A stretch of DNA of 64,000 bases from Schistosoma mansoni (Eukaryota; Platyhelminthes; Trematoda; Strigeidida; Schistosomatidae): the NCBI RefSeq assembly GCF_000237925.1, contig NW_017386039.1, forward strand, positions 310,001 to 374,000. The letters are read 5' to 3'. Positions 35,001 through 45,414 of this stretch are shown piece by piece. Position 1 is the stretch's first letter. Every line of letters starts with the position of its first letter. The position numbers were made by a program, and so were the translations under genes. Under the pieces are notes generated by a model. That model searched no databases, was not told the origin of the DNA, and saw nothing but the letters and a program-made list of their open reading frames with translations.

Positions 35001-35846
35001 TAAAAAGTCTGCCTTCGAAGTGGACTCCATGGCCAGTATCGTCTGAGGCCTGGCAGAGAATTCATGCAGACTACTGTGGTCCATTTCTTGGCAAATACTA
35101 TGCACTTGTAATTATTGATTCTTTTTCTAAGTGGCCTGAAGTTTTTTTTTACAACTTCACCGAATTCTGACTTCACAATTCAAGCATTAAGGAAGGTGTT
35201 TAGTCGAGAAGGAGTTCCCATGGTGTTGGTGACTGATAATGGCTCTCATTTTGCTGCAGATGCAGTCACTAATTGGTTAAATGGTATAGGGTGCAGACAT
35301 CTGTTTACGGCTCCCAGGCACCCTTGTTCCAATGGTCAGGCAGAAAATTTCGTAAGAACATTGAAAATTGCTATTGATTCTATTGCTGCTTCGACATTCA
35401 ATGAACTGGAGAGGGGAGTAGATACATTTCTACTTCAATATAGAAATGCTAAGCATTCTGTGACGAAAGAGACTCCATCAAAGCTATTAAAAGGAAGAAT
35501 TCTCCGTTCGAATATGAGGTGTTTGGAGTCTGCAGAAGTTACGTATTATCGTGGTAATGATCTTCGACCAGCCACGGGGATCGTGGTGAAGAATGTTGGA
35601 AAATCTATGGTGCGAATTCTGGATATCAATGACTTGACCATACATAACAGACACGTTGATCAAATACAATACCAGAATCCAGGTGAGTCTGTTCCAATTT
35701 CGGTTGTTAATTCTAATACTAATGAGTGCATTCTAGATAATACAGAGTCTACATCCAATACACCGTCGGACAGATGTAAGATGAACTTAAGAAGAGGACG
35801 AACAATCGATTACAGACACTTACACTCCAATTCGAGCTGTGGCGGA

Positions 35847-36012
35847 TGTGATGTTTAAATAAATCAATGACTTCTTCGTATTGATGACTGTTGTAATTTT
35901 GAATTCCAAATACAATACATTCGTTCGGGCTTATCTAATACTTCTTGATTACATTGCGTTATTCCTGGGATTACTAGTTTATACTATAATTCAAATACTT
36001 CTAATTATCATA
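35847..36012 (+). repeat. 3' LTR of the 31.9-36.0 kb gypsy element
   Basis: Identical partner of 31871-32036, followed by the TTTTC duplication. Confidence 0.93.
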
Positions 36013-36017
36013 TTTTC

Positions 36018-38500
36018 CCAGATGTATGGCTATTGCTTCGGTAACGTTAAGAAGATGCAATATAACTGCCTTTGTGAGACTTCTACTTACCTTGTAGATG
36101 ACTTTGAACACAGAGTCCGTCTTGATAGAGTGACCTGTACCTACAAGGTGTTCAATTATTGAACTTCTTATTGAGCCGTTTCCACGCCGGGTAATGCTCT
36201 TGAATTCTTTTGGATAAATTACCCATCGAATGACCTATATGCCTGACTCTACATGAGCAGATAAATTGGTAAATGGCCATTTTATTGGTCAGATGAGATA
36301 ATTTATCCTTAGAAATATTGATAAACAATGATCGGCTGGAGAATACTATTAGCAAAATTGCTGCGAAGAACGTTCTCTTTAATAAACCAGAAATTCTCCT
36401 GTTTAAGAAGTTTGTATCTCTGTCATACTAAAGTTGATGTTCACGCATAAATTTCTCTTTTCGACTGAAGTTACTTGTGTTTGAGGTGGTTTTATATTCT
36501 TGTCAATGAATATCGAAGGATACTTGTTTTGGATATTTATTTCCTTCAAGAGGCCGAGTTCGCCATCGAAGACTTCAAGACTACAAATATATGGTGTTTA
36601 TATGGACCAATGATTCCTTCGCATTGATGAATGTTTTGATTTTGAATCCCAAATACAATACATTCGTTTGTGTTCATCTAATACCTTTTGATTGAATTGC
36701 GTTGTTTCTGGGACTATAACTCAAATACTCCTTATTATCACAAAATACTTTGTATTCCTGTAGTGAGTGATACTATGAGGTTTAGTTTTCGAATAATGGG
36801 GACCCAGTTGTGAAAAAATGATAGTTTACCATTCCACATGGGTCTCTAGTAAACAGATTGTTTTTAAGAGTTCCGTCTTGATTTTTTGTCACTTCCACAT
36901 CAAGAAAATGTGAGATTTATTGCTGAGTGACAGTGATTAATTGTCTTTATAAGATGACTAAAATCATATTTGTTGTCACAAACGATAAAAATATCTGCTA
37001 AGTCTATCGAAGCGTCCAAATCATCCAATTAAGATACGTGCAAAATCGAAGTTCACGAAGCAACGATTTGTCTAAAATAGCTGCTCCTCATAGAACAATA
37101 TACAAAAACTGGTTACAAACCTCAACTTGTGAGATGTCTTTGGCGTTTACCGCGTCCTTTTGTCTGAAATACAAAGGTTTCTATGGTGCAAAAATGGCAG
37201 CCGTTGGCTATGTTTAAATTGATAACGGTTTATCAACGAGAAAGCCATATGGAAATTGTTGCGTCTAAAAAATGTTAAACGATTTCACAAAATCGTGATT
37301 AACTGCTACAATGATTGAGATAAGGTAATTATAATGATAAATAAAGTAAGTGTTATAAGTATATGCAAATATTTCAGAATATTAAACGACAAAGTTGCGT
37401 TATATTATAAGCGTAGAAATTGCTAGAAATGCAACTATTTACTAAACATTAATAAGTAACACAAAGGAGTCAAAGTGAAGTTAATAAAAACAGAGGTTGT
37501 AAAACAGACTTGACAGTATAATCTACGTACCTTTTATAAAAGTGGAAGTTTTCGATAGTCGTTTTAAGTTGGTATTTTTCTAGGCTGGCCATAAAACGAT
37601 CTGCTAATAATGAACCAAAAAGGGATCCTTTTGCTATTGACATCCTTTTGCCTATCAATTACGTTGTTGAATATAGGCTGTACATTGCAAATGCAACGTA
37701 AAAGTAGTTCCTTCAAATAAGCTTCTGGTATTTTGATGTTAATCTTATTACTATTTATATACTTGCAGATAAATCTGATGATCTCTATTAGTTAAACACT
37801 AGGGAATATTTATTCGACACTCAAAGTAAGCATAATTTTGACATTTACATTTACTTCTTTTATGTATTCAATGAATTTAAAAGTGTCATGTACAGAGTAT
37901 TTGCATATACATTTTCTTAAGATTTCTAGATCTGACAGCCACTTTGCTATAGAATAGTAAGAGAATCCGGAGATACCAAGAATTGGTCTGAGATGTAGGT
38001 CAGGTTTGTGTATTTTAGCCAAAGGGAACTCTTCGCTGAACCAATCTTTCTGATTTAGTGTCTCAAAGGGTGTTTTTCGTTCAATACTTGAAACTTCTCA
38101 GAGACTCGATCAAATGCAAACAGTCAATGAGAAACAAAGCATCTAACCATATTGAAAAAAGTAAAAATTCTGGACAGTTCGCAAAAGTTCAAAACTATTG
38201 GACAGTTTTGCAGGTACCACAATCAATAAGAGGTACACTTAGTTACAGAGAACATGCAACAACTTAGGTTGATTAGTTAAGAGCTGACTTCAAACAGCTA
38301 AGTATATGTCAAAACAATAAAACTCAAGTATTCATTCACTTCTTTATTCTGTATAGGCACTATATTTCCTATTATCTTATATTGAGCTTTGTACGTTTTG
38401 AACAGGTAACCTCCCGCTTCACTGTGACTGTCCCATGATCTAAATAAAGACTTATTCACTACTAGTCTAGTTTCTTCTATCAATAGGATGAGGGTTACCT
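36018..38500 (-). mobile_element. Penelope-like retroelement, reverse transcriptase and GIY-YIG endonuclease, decayed
   Basis: On - the order is: KDWFSEEFPLAKIHKPDLHLRP and SGFSYYSIAKWLSDL near 38050-37900 (reverse-transcriptase entry), then GSLFGSLLADRFMASLE and FYKRYVDYTV at 37640-37500 (the YVDD box reads YVDY). The endonuclease follows at 36340-36018 with QFICSCRVRHIGHS (YIG reads HIG), RIQEHYPAWKR and AIHLG. Several stops and frame shifts; a solo LTR lies inside it at about 36.59-36.74 kb. Coding resumes at 31865 beyond the inserted gypsy element. Dead copy, orientation opposite to the insertion. Confidence 0.8.
36591..36742 (+). repeat. Solo LTR, older relative of the 31.9-36.0 kb element
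   Basis: It aligns along its length with the 166-bp LTR (shared ccaaatacaatacattcgtt and cttctaattatca-like end) but with many differences, so it is a much older insertion of the same family in the same Penelope-like element. Confidence 0.7.
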
Positions 38501-39599
38501 ACCGGCACAAAACTGGTGAGCTCTGCATTGAACACAAATTTAATTTCATTTAATTGTTACTATTATTTTTTTACTTGGTCGCAAAAGTAGACTTTCTAAT
38601 TGTCCTTAACCAAAGTTTGGCATATATATGTATACATAGTTTTTTATCTCAAGGTATTTGTGTTGTAGTCATTATTTTACTCCGTTCTTATTATATTACT
38701 ATATTGGTCATATACCTCATGTCAGACTATATACAAACCCGAAACCTGGAGGATTTGTCACCACTGGAGATAGACACCGTTACGACTACGAAAGCCCGAC
38801 TCCCAGAAATTCGGTCGTAGTGACCTTGAGTTGTGGTTTGCTCAACCAGAACATAATTTCACGAGACACTATCAAATTTGAAGGGATTCGCTGTAGAGAC
38901 TTATGTTCTGTTCTCCCTACTTCAGTCGCCAAAGAAGTCTTTGACAACCATACATATTAAGACGAGTGATAATGAACCGTCTATCATTATCATACGGCCA
39001 AAGAATCTAAATTTTTTTCAAGGAGAAACATTAAGTGATTGGTCGCTATCACAGTTTTAACGTCACCTCTAATTCCTAGTGGTAGACAATACAGTGGGTG
39101 AGACAGTCCTAAAACAAGGGTCGATATAGTCTCTCCCAGACTACGTCCAACACTGTTTGGATGCACAAGACCCTGAGATGCGTACAGCAGATAGAATAAT
39201 GGAAAGATGTCCCCCAACAGGATCATGCACCATAAAACACATACAAAAAGAACCAACAAAAGACCCAGTCATAAAAAGACTCATTGTGAGTGTAAAACCT
39301 CTCACTGGGGCTGTCGCAAGAATGCAAATGGGTCATAGGAACATTCGTCGGTCACCAGAACGGCCAAGATTCACATCACAAATGTACAGACAACATTAGC
39401 AGTATCATGGGTACCACTGTAAGTTTAGTGTTAGGTCAATCAAGAGCAAGCGGAAATGCATAAAAATTTACACACATGTCGCTTATGAATCACCTTAACC
39501 GAAATGACATGACATTCGTTTATTCAGACCTGATTTTTGATTGATCACATAATATTCGTGTTGTTCCATTGTACTATTTAAACTTGGATTAATTTTAAT
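38501..39599. other. Intergenic sequence, no supported gene
   Basis: Frames of 80-100 codons at 38554-39399 overlap one another and resemble no family I know. Could be the 5' region of the Penelope-like element or another worn repeat. Confidence 0.35.
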
Positions 39600-39790
39600 T
39601 TGGTTATTTGTTCTCTGAAGAAGTGGCTTACACTGAGTCACGAAACTTCAGAAATTCCAATTTTTCTACTCATTGGTATATTACAAATATATTATTTATT
39701 TATAACAATCTATCCAATGCTCAATTTATTCAAAATTATAAAGTCAAAGCTTGGTAATAATACCAATTATTACATATACTCTTATTGGAT
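39600..39790 (+). mobile_element. Penelope-like terminal repeat with hammerhead ribozyme motif
   Basis: On +: stem I strand TTCT, core CTGAAGA (39615-39621), one extra A, stem II GTGGCT...AGTCAC (39623-39628 with 39636-39641), GAAAC (39642-39646), TTC at the cleavage triplet, then AGAA closing stem I. Same variant architecture as 21930-21965 on -, with paired changes in stem II. The following cattggtatattacaaat and ttataacaatctatccaat are shared with 26180-26260. Confidence 0.7.
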
Positions 39791-40039
39791 AAATACTAAG
39801 TAAATAGATTATATGTAAATTCGTATTCCTTTTATTGTAAGCTTTCATTTGAAATGCTGACTACTATTATACGATATACTATTCTTTAGTTATTCCCAAT
39901 TTATAAGTTAAAGTCTCTCACAATCACAGCCACTTTTAGCTTGATCTTATATAATTGTTATTTTTCTATTCCATGGTACGATGCGGTCTAATTTGTTTGT
40001 ATATAAATCACGTATGCCTGAAATACATGATTCATACAG

Positions 40040-41150
40040 CGGAAGCTGAAATTGTGTTTTGGACTCAGATGGTGGGTTAGGCAAGTTTGCCTAATCTTAC
40101 CATTCCTCCTCAACTTTGCTATCGATGACGTTCTGGAAACAGCTCCGATGAATGTAGATAATTGTGGTATGGGTATGTTGCCTGGAGAAAGACTTCTCGA
40201 CCTTGAGTATGCGGATGATATTGTCTTACTGTGCGGTAATACTCAAGCCATGCAATCCACACTTAATCAGTTGGCGATCAGTGTCCGTAGGTACGGTATA
40301 TACTTGGCACCTCCGAAGTACAAAGTAATTTTACAAGACTGGCAGGACTTTGACCCTGCACTCACTCTGGCTAGTGAGCAGATAGAAGTAGTCAAGAAGT
40401 TCGTGTATCTAGGTAGCTGTACAAGTGCTGGTGGTGGCGAGAATGATGAGATCGATTCACGTAAAATGAAAGTCAGAGCGGCTAATGCCGATCTGGGCCA
40501 TCTTTGGTGCCTTTGTGATGTCAGTCTGGATGTAAAAGGTCGGATCTACAACACGTCGGTGAGAGCAGTTTTACTCTACGCTTGTGGAACATCGCCTCTC
40601 CGAGTTGAGGATGTTAAACAACTCTCTGTTTTTGATCATCGTTGTCTCCGAAGGATTGCTGACATCAAGTGGCAACACCATGTTGGTAATGCAGAGGTTC
40701 GGCATCGTGTGTTCGGGCTCAGAGACGATAATCCAATTGGTGTCACCAAATTGAAACATCGACTTCGGTGGCTTGGACATGTCTTACGAGTGCCATCCCA
40801 GAGAACTCCACGTCGTGCACTATTTGTCGACTCTGGGACTGGTTGGAAAAAGCGGAGAGGTGTTCAGTGTATGACATGGTGTCGTGGTATCAAAGAAGGC
40901 TGTTCAGGACTAGTTTCTGTTGATTCTTCACAACTCCCTCGTCGGGGTCCTAGAGATGGTGCAACACAATGCCTGGAGACGTTATCAGATATGACTCAGA
41001 GTAGAAGCCAGTGGCGATCGTGCTGTAAATTTCTTTTACTTTCTTCATAAAAAACGGTTGTAACTTCTTTAACTGGAAGAATTCTTTCTGGTTGTATATT
41101 TGCTAACTGAACTGCCCCTCCCATTATTATTATTATTATTTCAGTTTCAC
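40040..41150 (+). mobile_element. RTE-B LINE, 5'-truncated 3' end with long open frame
   Basis: The frame 40052-41050 is open for 332 codons and covers the reverse-transcriptase palm end and C-terminal domain: [82 protein letters not shown] and WLETLSD-like end with RSQWRSCC. It is 5' truncated, like most LINE insertions. The 3' end has an ATT repeat at 41124-41140. One of the best-kept LINE frames here, so relatively recent. Confidence 0.87.
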
Positions 41151-41930
41151 ACAGTGATTCCCGTTCGTTTTAGTTGTTCTGTTATACGGATTTCACATTC
41201 TCTATTGCTTTACACCTCATTAATGTGTGTCACATATAACGGGGTTTACCTACTTGTACGATAGACACAATCAGTCCTGTAAGCGATCCCATGAACAGCC
41301 AGCTAGCTCTCAATGGGGCACTGAGCTACTTCCGATCCTAAGCTCCAACCTTCGCAGTGATAACTTTCAAAAGGCAGTCACAAAGTGCTTTGACTGGAAT
41401 GAAACACAACTCCTGTTCGTAATTTCGGCAGTCTACTTGGCGACCGATCAAAGCGAGGCAGGCACTATCATTTCCACCATCTCTGCAAGCAGTGGACTTG
41501 GGCTTGTTTTGTGCTTTTCCGCTGGCTTTTTCGTGTAGCTGCAAAATTTATTTCTGAGGTGAGTTGAATTAGTGGTGTAGGTGTTTTTCAAACTAAGGCG
41601 AACGTTCAGACTGATTTTTAGAAACTTTGGAGAAGGTGGTGTTTGTACTGTGTTTCGCGAATTGTTACATATCGCTAGATACTGACGACTTAACAGTTTG
41701 AGAAACGTTCGTAATCTTGTTCCACTCTACTCAAACAAATAATATTGGTTTTAGTTAGTTAATTAAAATTATCAGAATTATTATTTCATCATGTTTTTCG
41801 TACTGTTCTGAAATCACTCAGAAAATAATCATTGAGTACACTCACATTTGTGCGCAGCATCAGCAAGGAAATTTTTTAAATGAAATGTTTCAAAGCAAAG
41901 AAGAATATATACAACTGCAATTTACTAACG
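41151..41930. other. Intergenic sequence with an unrecognised 103-codon frame
   Basis: The + frame 41227-41538 has a hydrophobic C-terminus (STISASSGLGLVLCFSAGFF) and moderate GC, but no family I recognise. No splice or start context decides whether it is a gene. Confidence 0.25.
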
Positions 41931-41934
41931 AATC

Positions 41935-43745
41935 CAGCTGCAGCGCTTTTACAGCTGCTGTCGGTCCCAAACGAGTGTAAAGGAGAAGGGTTGGGCATGG
42001 TGTTGGCAAACCCACCACGTAGAAAACAACCTTGTCAAAAATACACTAACTAGTTTGCACAAATTAAACCATCTAATCACTACCCTGATATTTGTGGGAA
42101 GAATTTTGTCGCCTCATAATGTAAGCCTAGATTTTTCGGAAGTCACGAGGCCGATTTCTCGTCTAACAGCCAGAGCAAAAACTAGCATAGACACATGGAA
42201 TGTCCGGACAATGTGGGAGACCGGGAATATCAGTCAAATAGACATAGAAATGAAGACACATAACTTGGCGGTGCTCGGAATCAGTGAAACCCATTAAACG
42301 TAAGCTCGATAGCAAAGGACAGATTCAGTAGAGATGCTGATGTACTCCGGTCAAAAGAAGGAAATGCTCCACACACTCAGGGTGTTGCTCTGATGCTGTT
42401 TTAAAAAAAGCACGAAATGCACTTATTGTGTGGGAATCTCATGGACCCAGGATCATCAGAGCGTCTTTCAAAACAAAGGAGGGGATTACAATTAATATTA
42501 TCCAGTGTTATGCGCCCAACAATGATAGCAATGACGACAATAAAGATCACTTCTACGAGAGGCTGCAATCGACTATAGCGAAGTGATCAGGAAAAGAAGT
42601 GACCATCCTGGTGAGAGACATAAATGCCAAAGTCGGAATGGACAAACACCGTTTATGAAGATATCACGTGACGACATGGATTAGAAGAAAGGGACGAGAA
42701 AAACGAGAGGTTTGTAAATTTATGTGCATTCAAGAAAATGGTTATAGGTGGCAAAATATTCCCCCACAAACACACAAAGCATGACTTAAAAATTCAGAAG
42801 GTCAATGGAAAACGTGAGAACCGGGAGAGGAGCTGATATGGCTTCAGGTCACTACCTAGTGGTTGTCAAGGTCAGAACTAAGCTGATGAAGCATTCAAAA
42901 ACTCTAAAACAACATCACAAATGCTCGATACAGCCTTCCTTTGATATACAAAAACTCATCGAATTCAGGATAGCTCTCGTCGGCAGGTTCCAAGCCTTGC
43001 AGGATCTATTGAAAGACGAAGGAAATATTATGTGAGACAACTGAAAAGGGATCAAAGAAGCACTATCTTCAACGTCTCAGGGGGCTTTGCTGTAAGATGC
43101 ACCGTAGTAGGAAATGGATCTCTGTCGAAGCCCTGAACAACAAAGGAAGAACGAGAAGGCAGTAATTAACAGCAGCCGGACAAGAGCACGGAAAGTCAAG
43201 GCACAGACGTAATACACAATAACAAACAAGCAAGCGAAGTAGAACATCAGAGTTGACAAGCAGAAATACGTGGAAGACCTAGCACAGACAGTTGAAAAAG
43301 CTTCAACAGAAGGAAATATCGGACAACTTTATTATGTAACGAAGAGACTGGCAGGGAAATATAATAAACCAGAGAAACCGGTCAAAGACAAAGAAGGCAA
43401 GTCGATCTCTGAGACTCAAGAGCAAGGGAACAGATAGGTAGGACACTTTGAGGAACTCTTGACTACACCGGTCACAGTGAATTCACCGTTCATCAAAGTA
43501 ACAGACATAGAAATTCCTATAAAAATCATTCAACCAACGATCGAGTAAATCAGGATTACCATCAAATAAAACAAGTGTGAGAAATCAGTGGGATCTGACA
43601 ATATGCCAGTCGAAGCGCTAAAGCCAGACATGAAAGCAACTGAAATCATGCTTCACACTCTATTCAGGAAGATTTGGAAGAAGAGATGTCGATGGACTGG
43701 AAAGAAAGATACCTTATCAGGGTATCGAAGAAAGGAGATCTGAAT
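41935..43745 (+). mobile_element. RTE-A LINE, 5' half, decayed
   Basis: 5' UTR-like start (gtcggtcccaaacgagtgtaaaggag) as in the 10.0 kb copy, then endonuclease remnants: TSIDTWNVRTMWETGNISQ, LAVLGISETH, MENVRTGRGADMASGHYLVVVK near 42805. Linker remnants (KSVGSDNMPVEALKPD-like, near 43580) follow, and the copy stops at the palm entry VSKKGDL at 43743. Many stops. Confidence 0.78.
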
Positions 43746-44165
43746 TAGTTTAGCCAAATGTGAGACAGAATTTTTGATTACGTATATTTTGTACACTCAT
43801 TGATTTGAATAGAAAATCAGAGGGACGAAACGAAAAGAAGATTGAGAAGTGAAACGAAATGGCGCATAGTGGAGAAGGCACGTAAACCAACTCAATTTGA
43901 CCATGCGTGAATCGATATTTTCAAAATAAGTTACAGACATCTAATGAGTAGGATAAGAAGTGCACGCACGCTTAAATAAACAGTCAGTGTTGATAAGCAA
44001 ATAATTAACAAGGTCAAAACGTGACTTAGAAAGAATCAATAGATTGGCCAATCAAGAACCTAGGATAAGCCATATGGGCTTGACATAACATTACACTTTC
44101 ACCTTTTCATTTTCCTCTGATAATTGAGTGGATTAAGAGGACGTACGTATCTGAGGAAAAGTGTG
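43746..44165. other. AT-rich sequence, nothing recognised
   Basis: No supported feature. Confidence 0.4.
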
Positions 44166-44286
44166 GAATACAATGAACAGACAGGAAGCAACTAAACGAT
44201 TTGAACTTCTCCGATGATCTGGCTCTTCTATCCCATAACAAGGAGCTTTTGCAGGCAAAAACAGCCAGTTTAGCAGAAGCCTCTAA
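44166..44286 (+). mobile_element. RTE-A reverse-transcriptase fragment
   Basis: On + reads DLNFSDDLALLSHNKELLQ, a worn YADD-box segment of RTE-A (family: DLDFADDLALLSHT). It ends where the TAA-rich tail of a LINE on - begins. Confidence 0.65.
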
Positions 44287-44704
44287 ATAATAATAATAAT
44301 AATATATTTCTGCAGTAGCAGGTACACGCCATTTTTACAGGTATGATCTACAATTTACAACATATACTGGTTCACAGTATGCATCCCAAGCAAGCTTGTT
44401 TAGTAATTATAATCTATAAAAGTTGATAGCAGTTCATTCGTTCACATATAATGTGTTTTCATAAGAATAGTTTCCAAAGGGGCATAGAGTCCACGTTATA
44501 TACCAGATCCAATCTCGAAAAAAAGTGTAATAGGGTTTCGGTAGTGCTAAGTATTTATGTAATGCAGCTTTTTAAGTTTATAGTTGTTATAAAGTAGGCT
44601 TGTGGAGCGCCTGGTTCGAGCTATGACCTTGGGAAAGCGCGTTCGTCGAGCTTGTTCCAGATGTCCGAAGTTACATAGCTTCACCCTCAGAGCAAGATTC
44701 TGAA

Positions 44705-44904
44705 NNNNNNNNNNNNNNNNNNNNNNNNNNNNNNNNNNNNNNNNNNNNNNNNNNNNNNNNNNNNNNNNNNNNNNNNNNNNNNNNNNNNNNNNNNNNNNNN
44801 NNNNNNNNNNNNNNNNNNNNNNNNNNNNNNNNNNNNNNNNNNNNNNNNNNNNNNNNNNNNNNNNNNNNNNNNNNNNNNNNNNNNNNNNNNNNNNNNNNNN
44901 NNNN
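44705..44904. other. Assembly gap, 200 N
   Basis: Exactly 200 N, in ORF2 of the CR1-like LINE. The missing polymerase would need over 2 kb, so the gap is probably much longer than shown or the copy is deleted. Confidence 0.99.
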
Positions 44905-45414
44905 CGTGTCTGTAATATCGGAGGACAACCAACTTTCCGTTATCAAAACAAGTGAGGGGTTGTGTAAAAGTAATAGGGCGCGTAGTTGAGTCATCTTATT
45001 CTGAATAGATCGGGCATTAATTAACATTAGTGTCAGGAAGGATGAGTGTTTGTCTAATAAAATGGTATGCTGTAAACCCTGTGGTTTGTCGCTTTTACTA
45101 TGAGAAGAGGAAAAAGTGGGAGTATTGGCTCTACGTTCTTGTTTGTTTAGTTTAATACCAGCATAGTTAACGGGAGAAAGGTGGTCGGAGGTTAGTTTGG
45201 CGAAAGAAGTATGTTCACGAGTGTTGGGTAGAATCGGGTGAGTTAAATGGATAGGCGGTGTATTCGGGGGGTGATCATGTTCCGTCAAGGAGCTTTTAAG
45301 ACTAGAGACAGTTATCGACGGTGAGAAAGATGTGTCACTCCCCATCAGGTCGGAGTATATAGAAGGTGGTCTCAGAATAGTGGAATTGTCGCCCTCAACA
45401 TTTGGAGACCCCAT
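44905..45414 (-). CDS. ORF2 N-terminus of CR1-like LINE (endonuclease start)
   Basis: About 170 codons before the gap. An unstructured Ser/Thr/Pro-rich leader of some 125 residues precedes LTLMLINARSIQNKMTQLRA and NPSLVLITESWLSSDI, the first strands of an apurinic-type endonuclease, with the Asn and Glu of the NARSI and ITESW motifs kept. In the family this protein nicks the target and reverse transcribes the LINE RNA. It continues into the gap. Confidence 0.75.

Larger units (their letters stand above)
31871..36012 (+). mobile_element. Ty3/gypsy LTR element, nearly whole, very young
   Basis: A 4.1-kb gypsy-group element on +. The two 166-bp LTRs (31871-32036 and 35847-36012) are identical by eye, and a 5-bp duplication TTTTC flanks it (31866-31870, 36013-36017). 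Gag-pol coding fills about 32.05-35.85 kb: gag, two zinc knuckles (CLSCGKFHFRNSC; CFKCGKIGHIQSVC), retropepsin (VDTGSIESII), reverse transcriptase (YQDDLIVHG in the YxDD box), RNase H (TDASPVGIGTVL; TDHEALKFIY), integrase zinc finger (HSGHLGVEK...CEKCHKL) and core (DYCGPF; TDNGSHF; NGQAENFVRTLK). No envelope frame. It looks almost whole with about one break. Short LTRs and pol order suggest a mag-like lineage. It sits inside a Penelope-like element. Confidence 0.93.
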
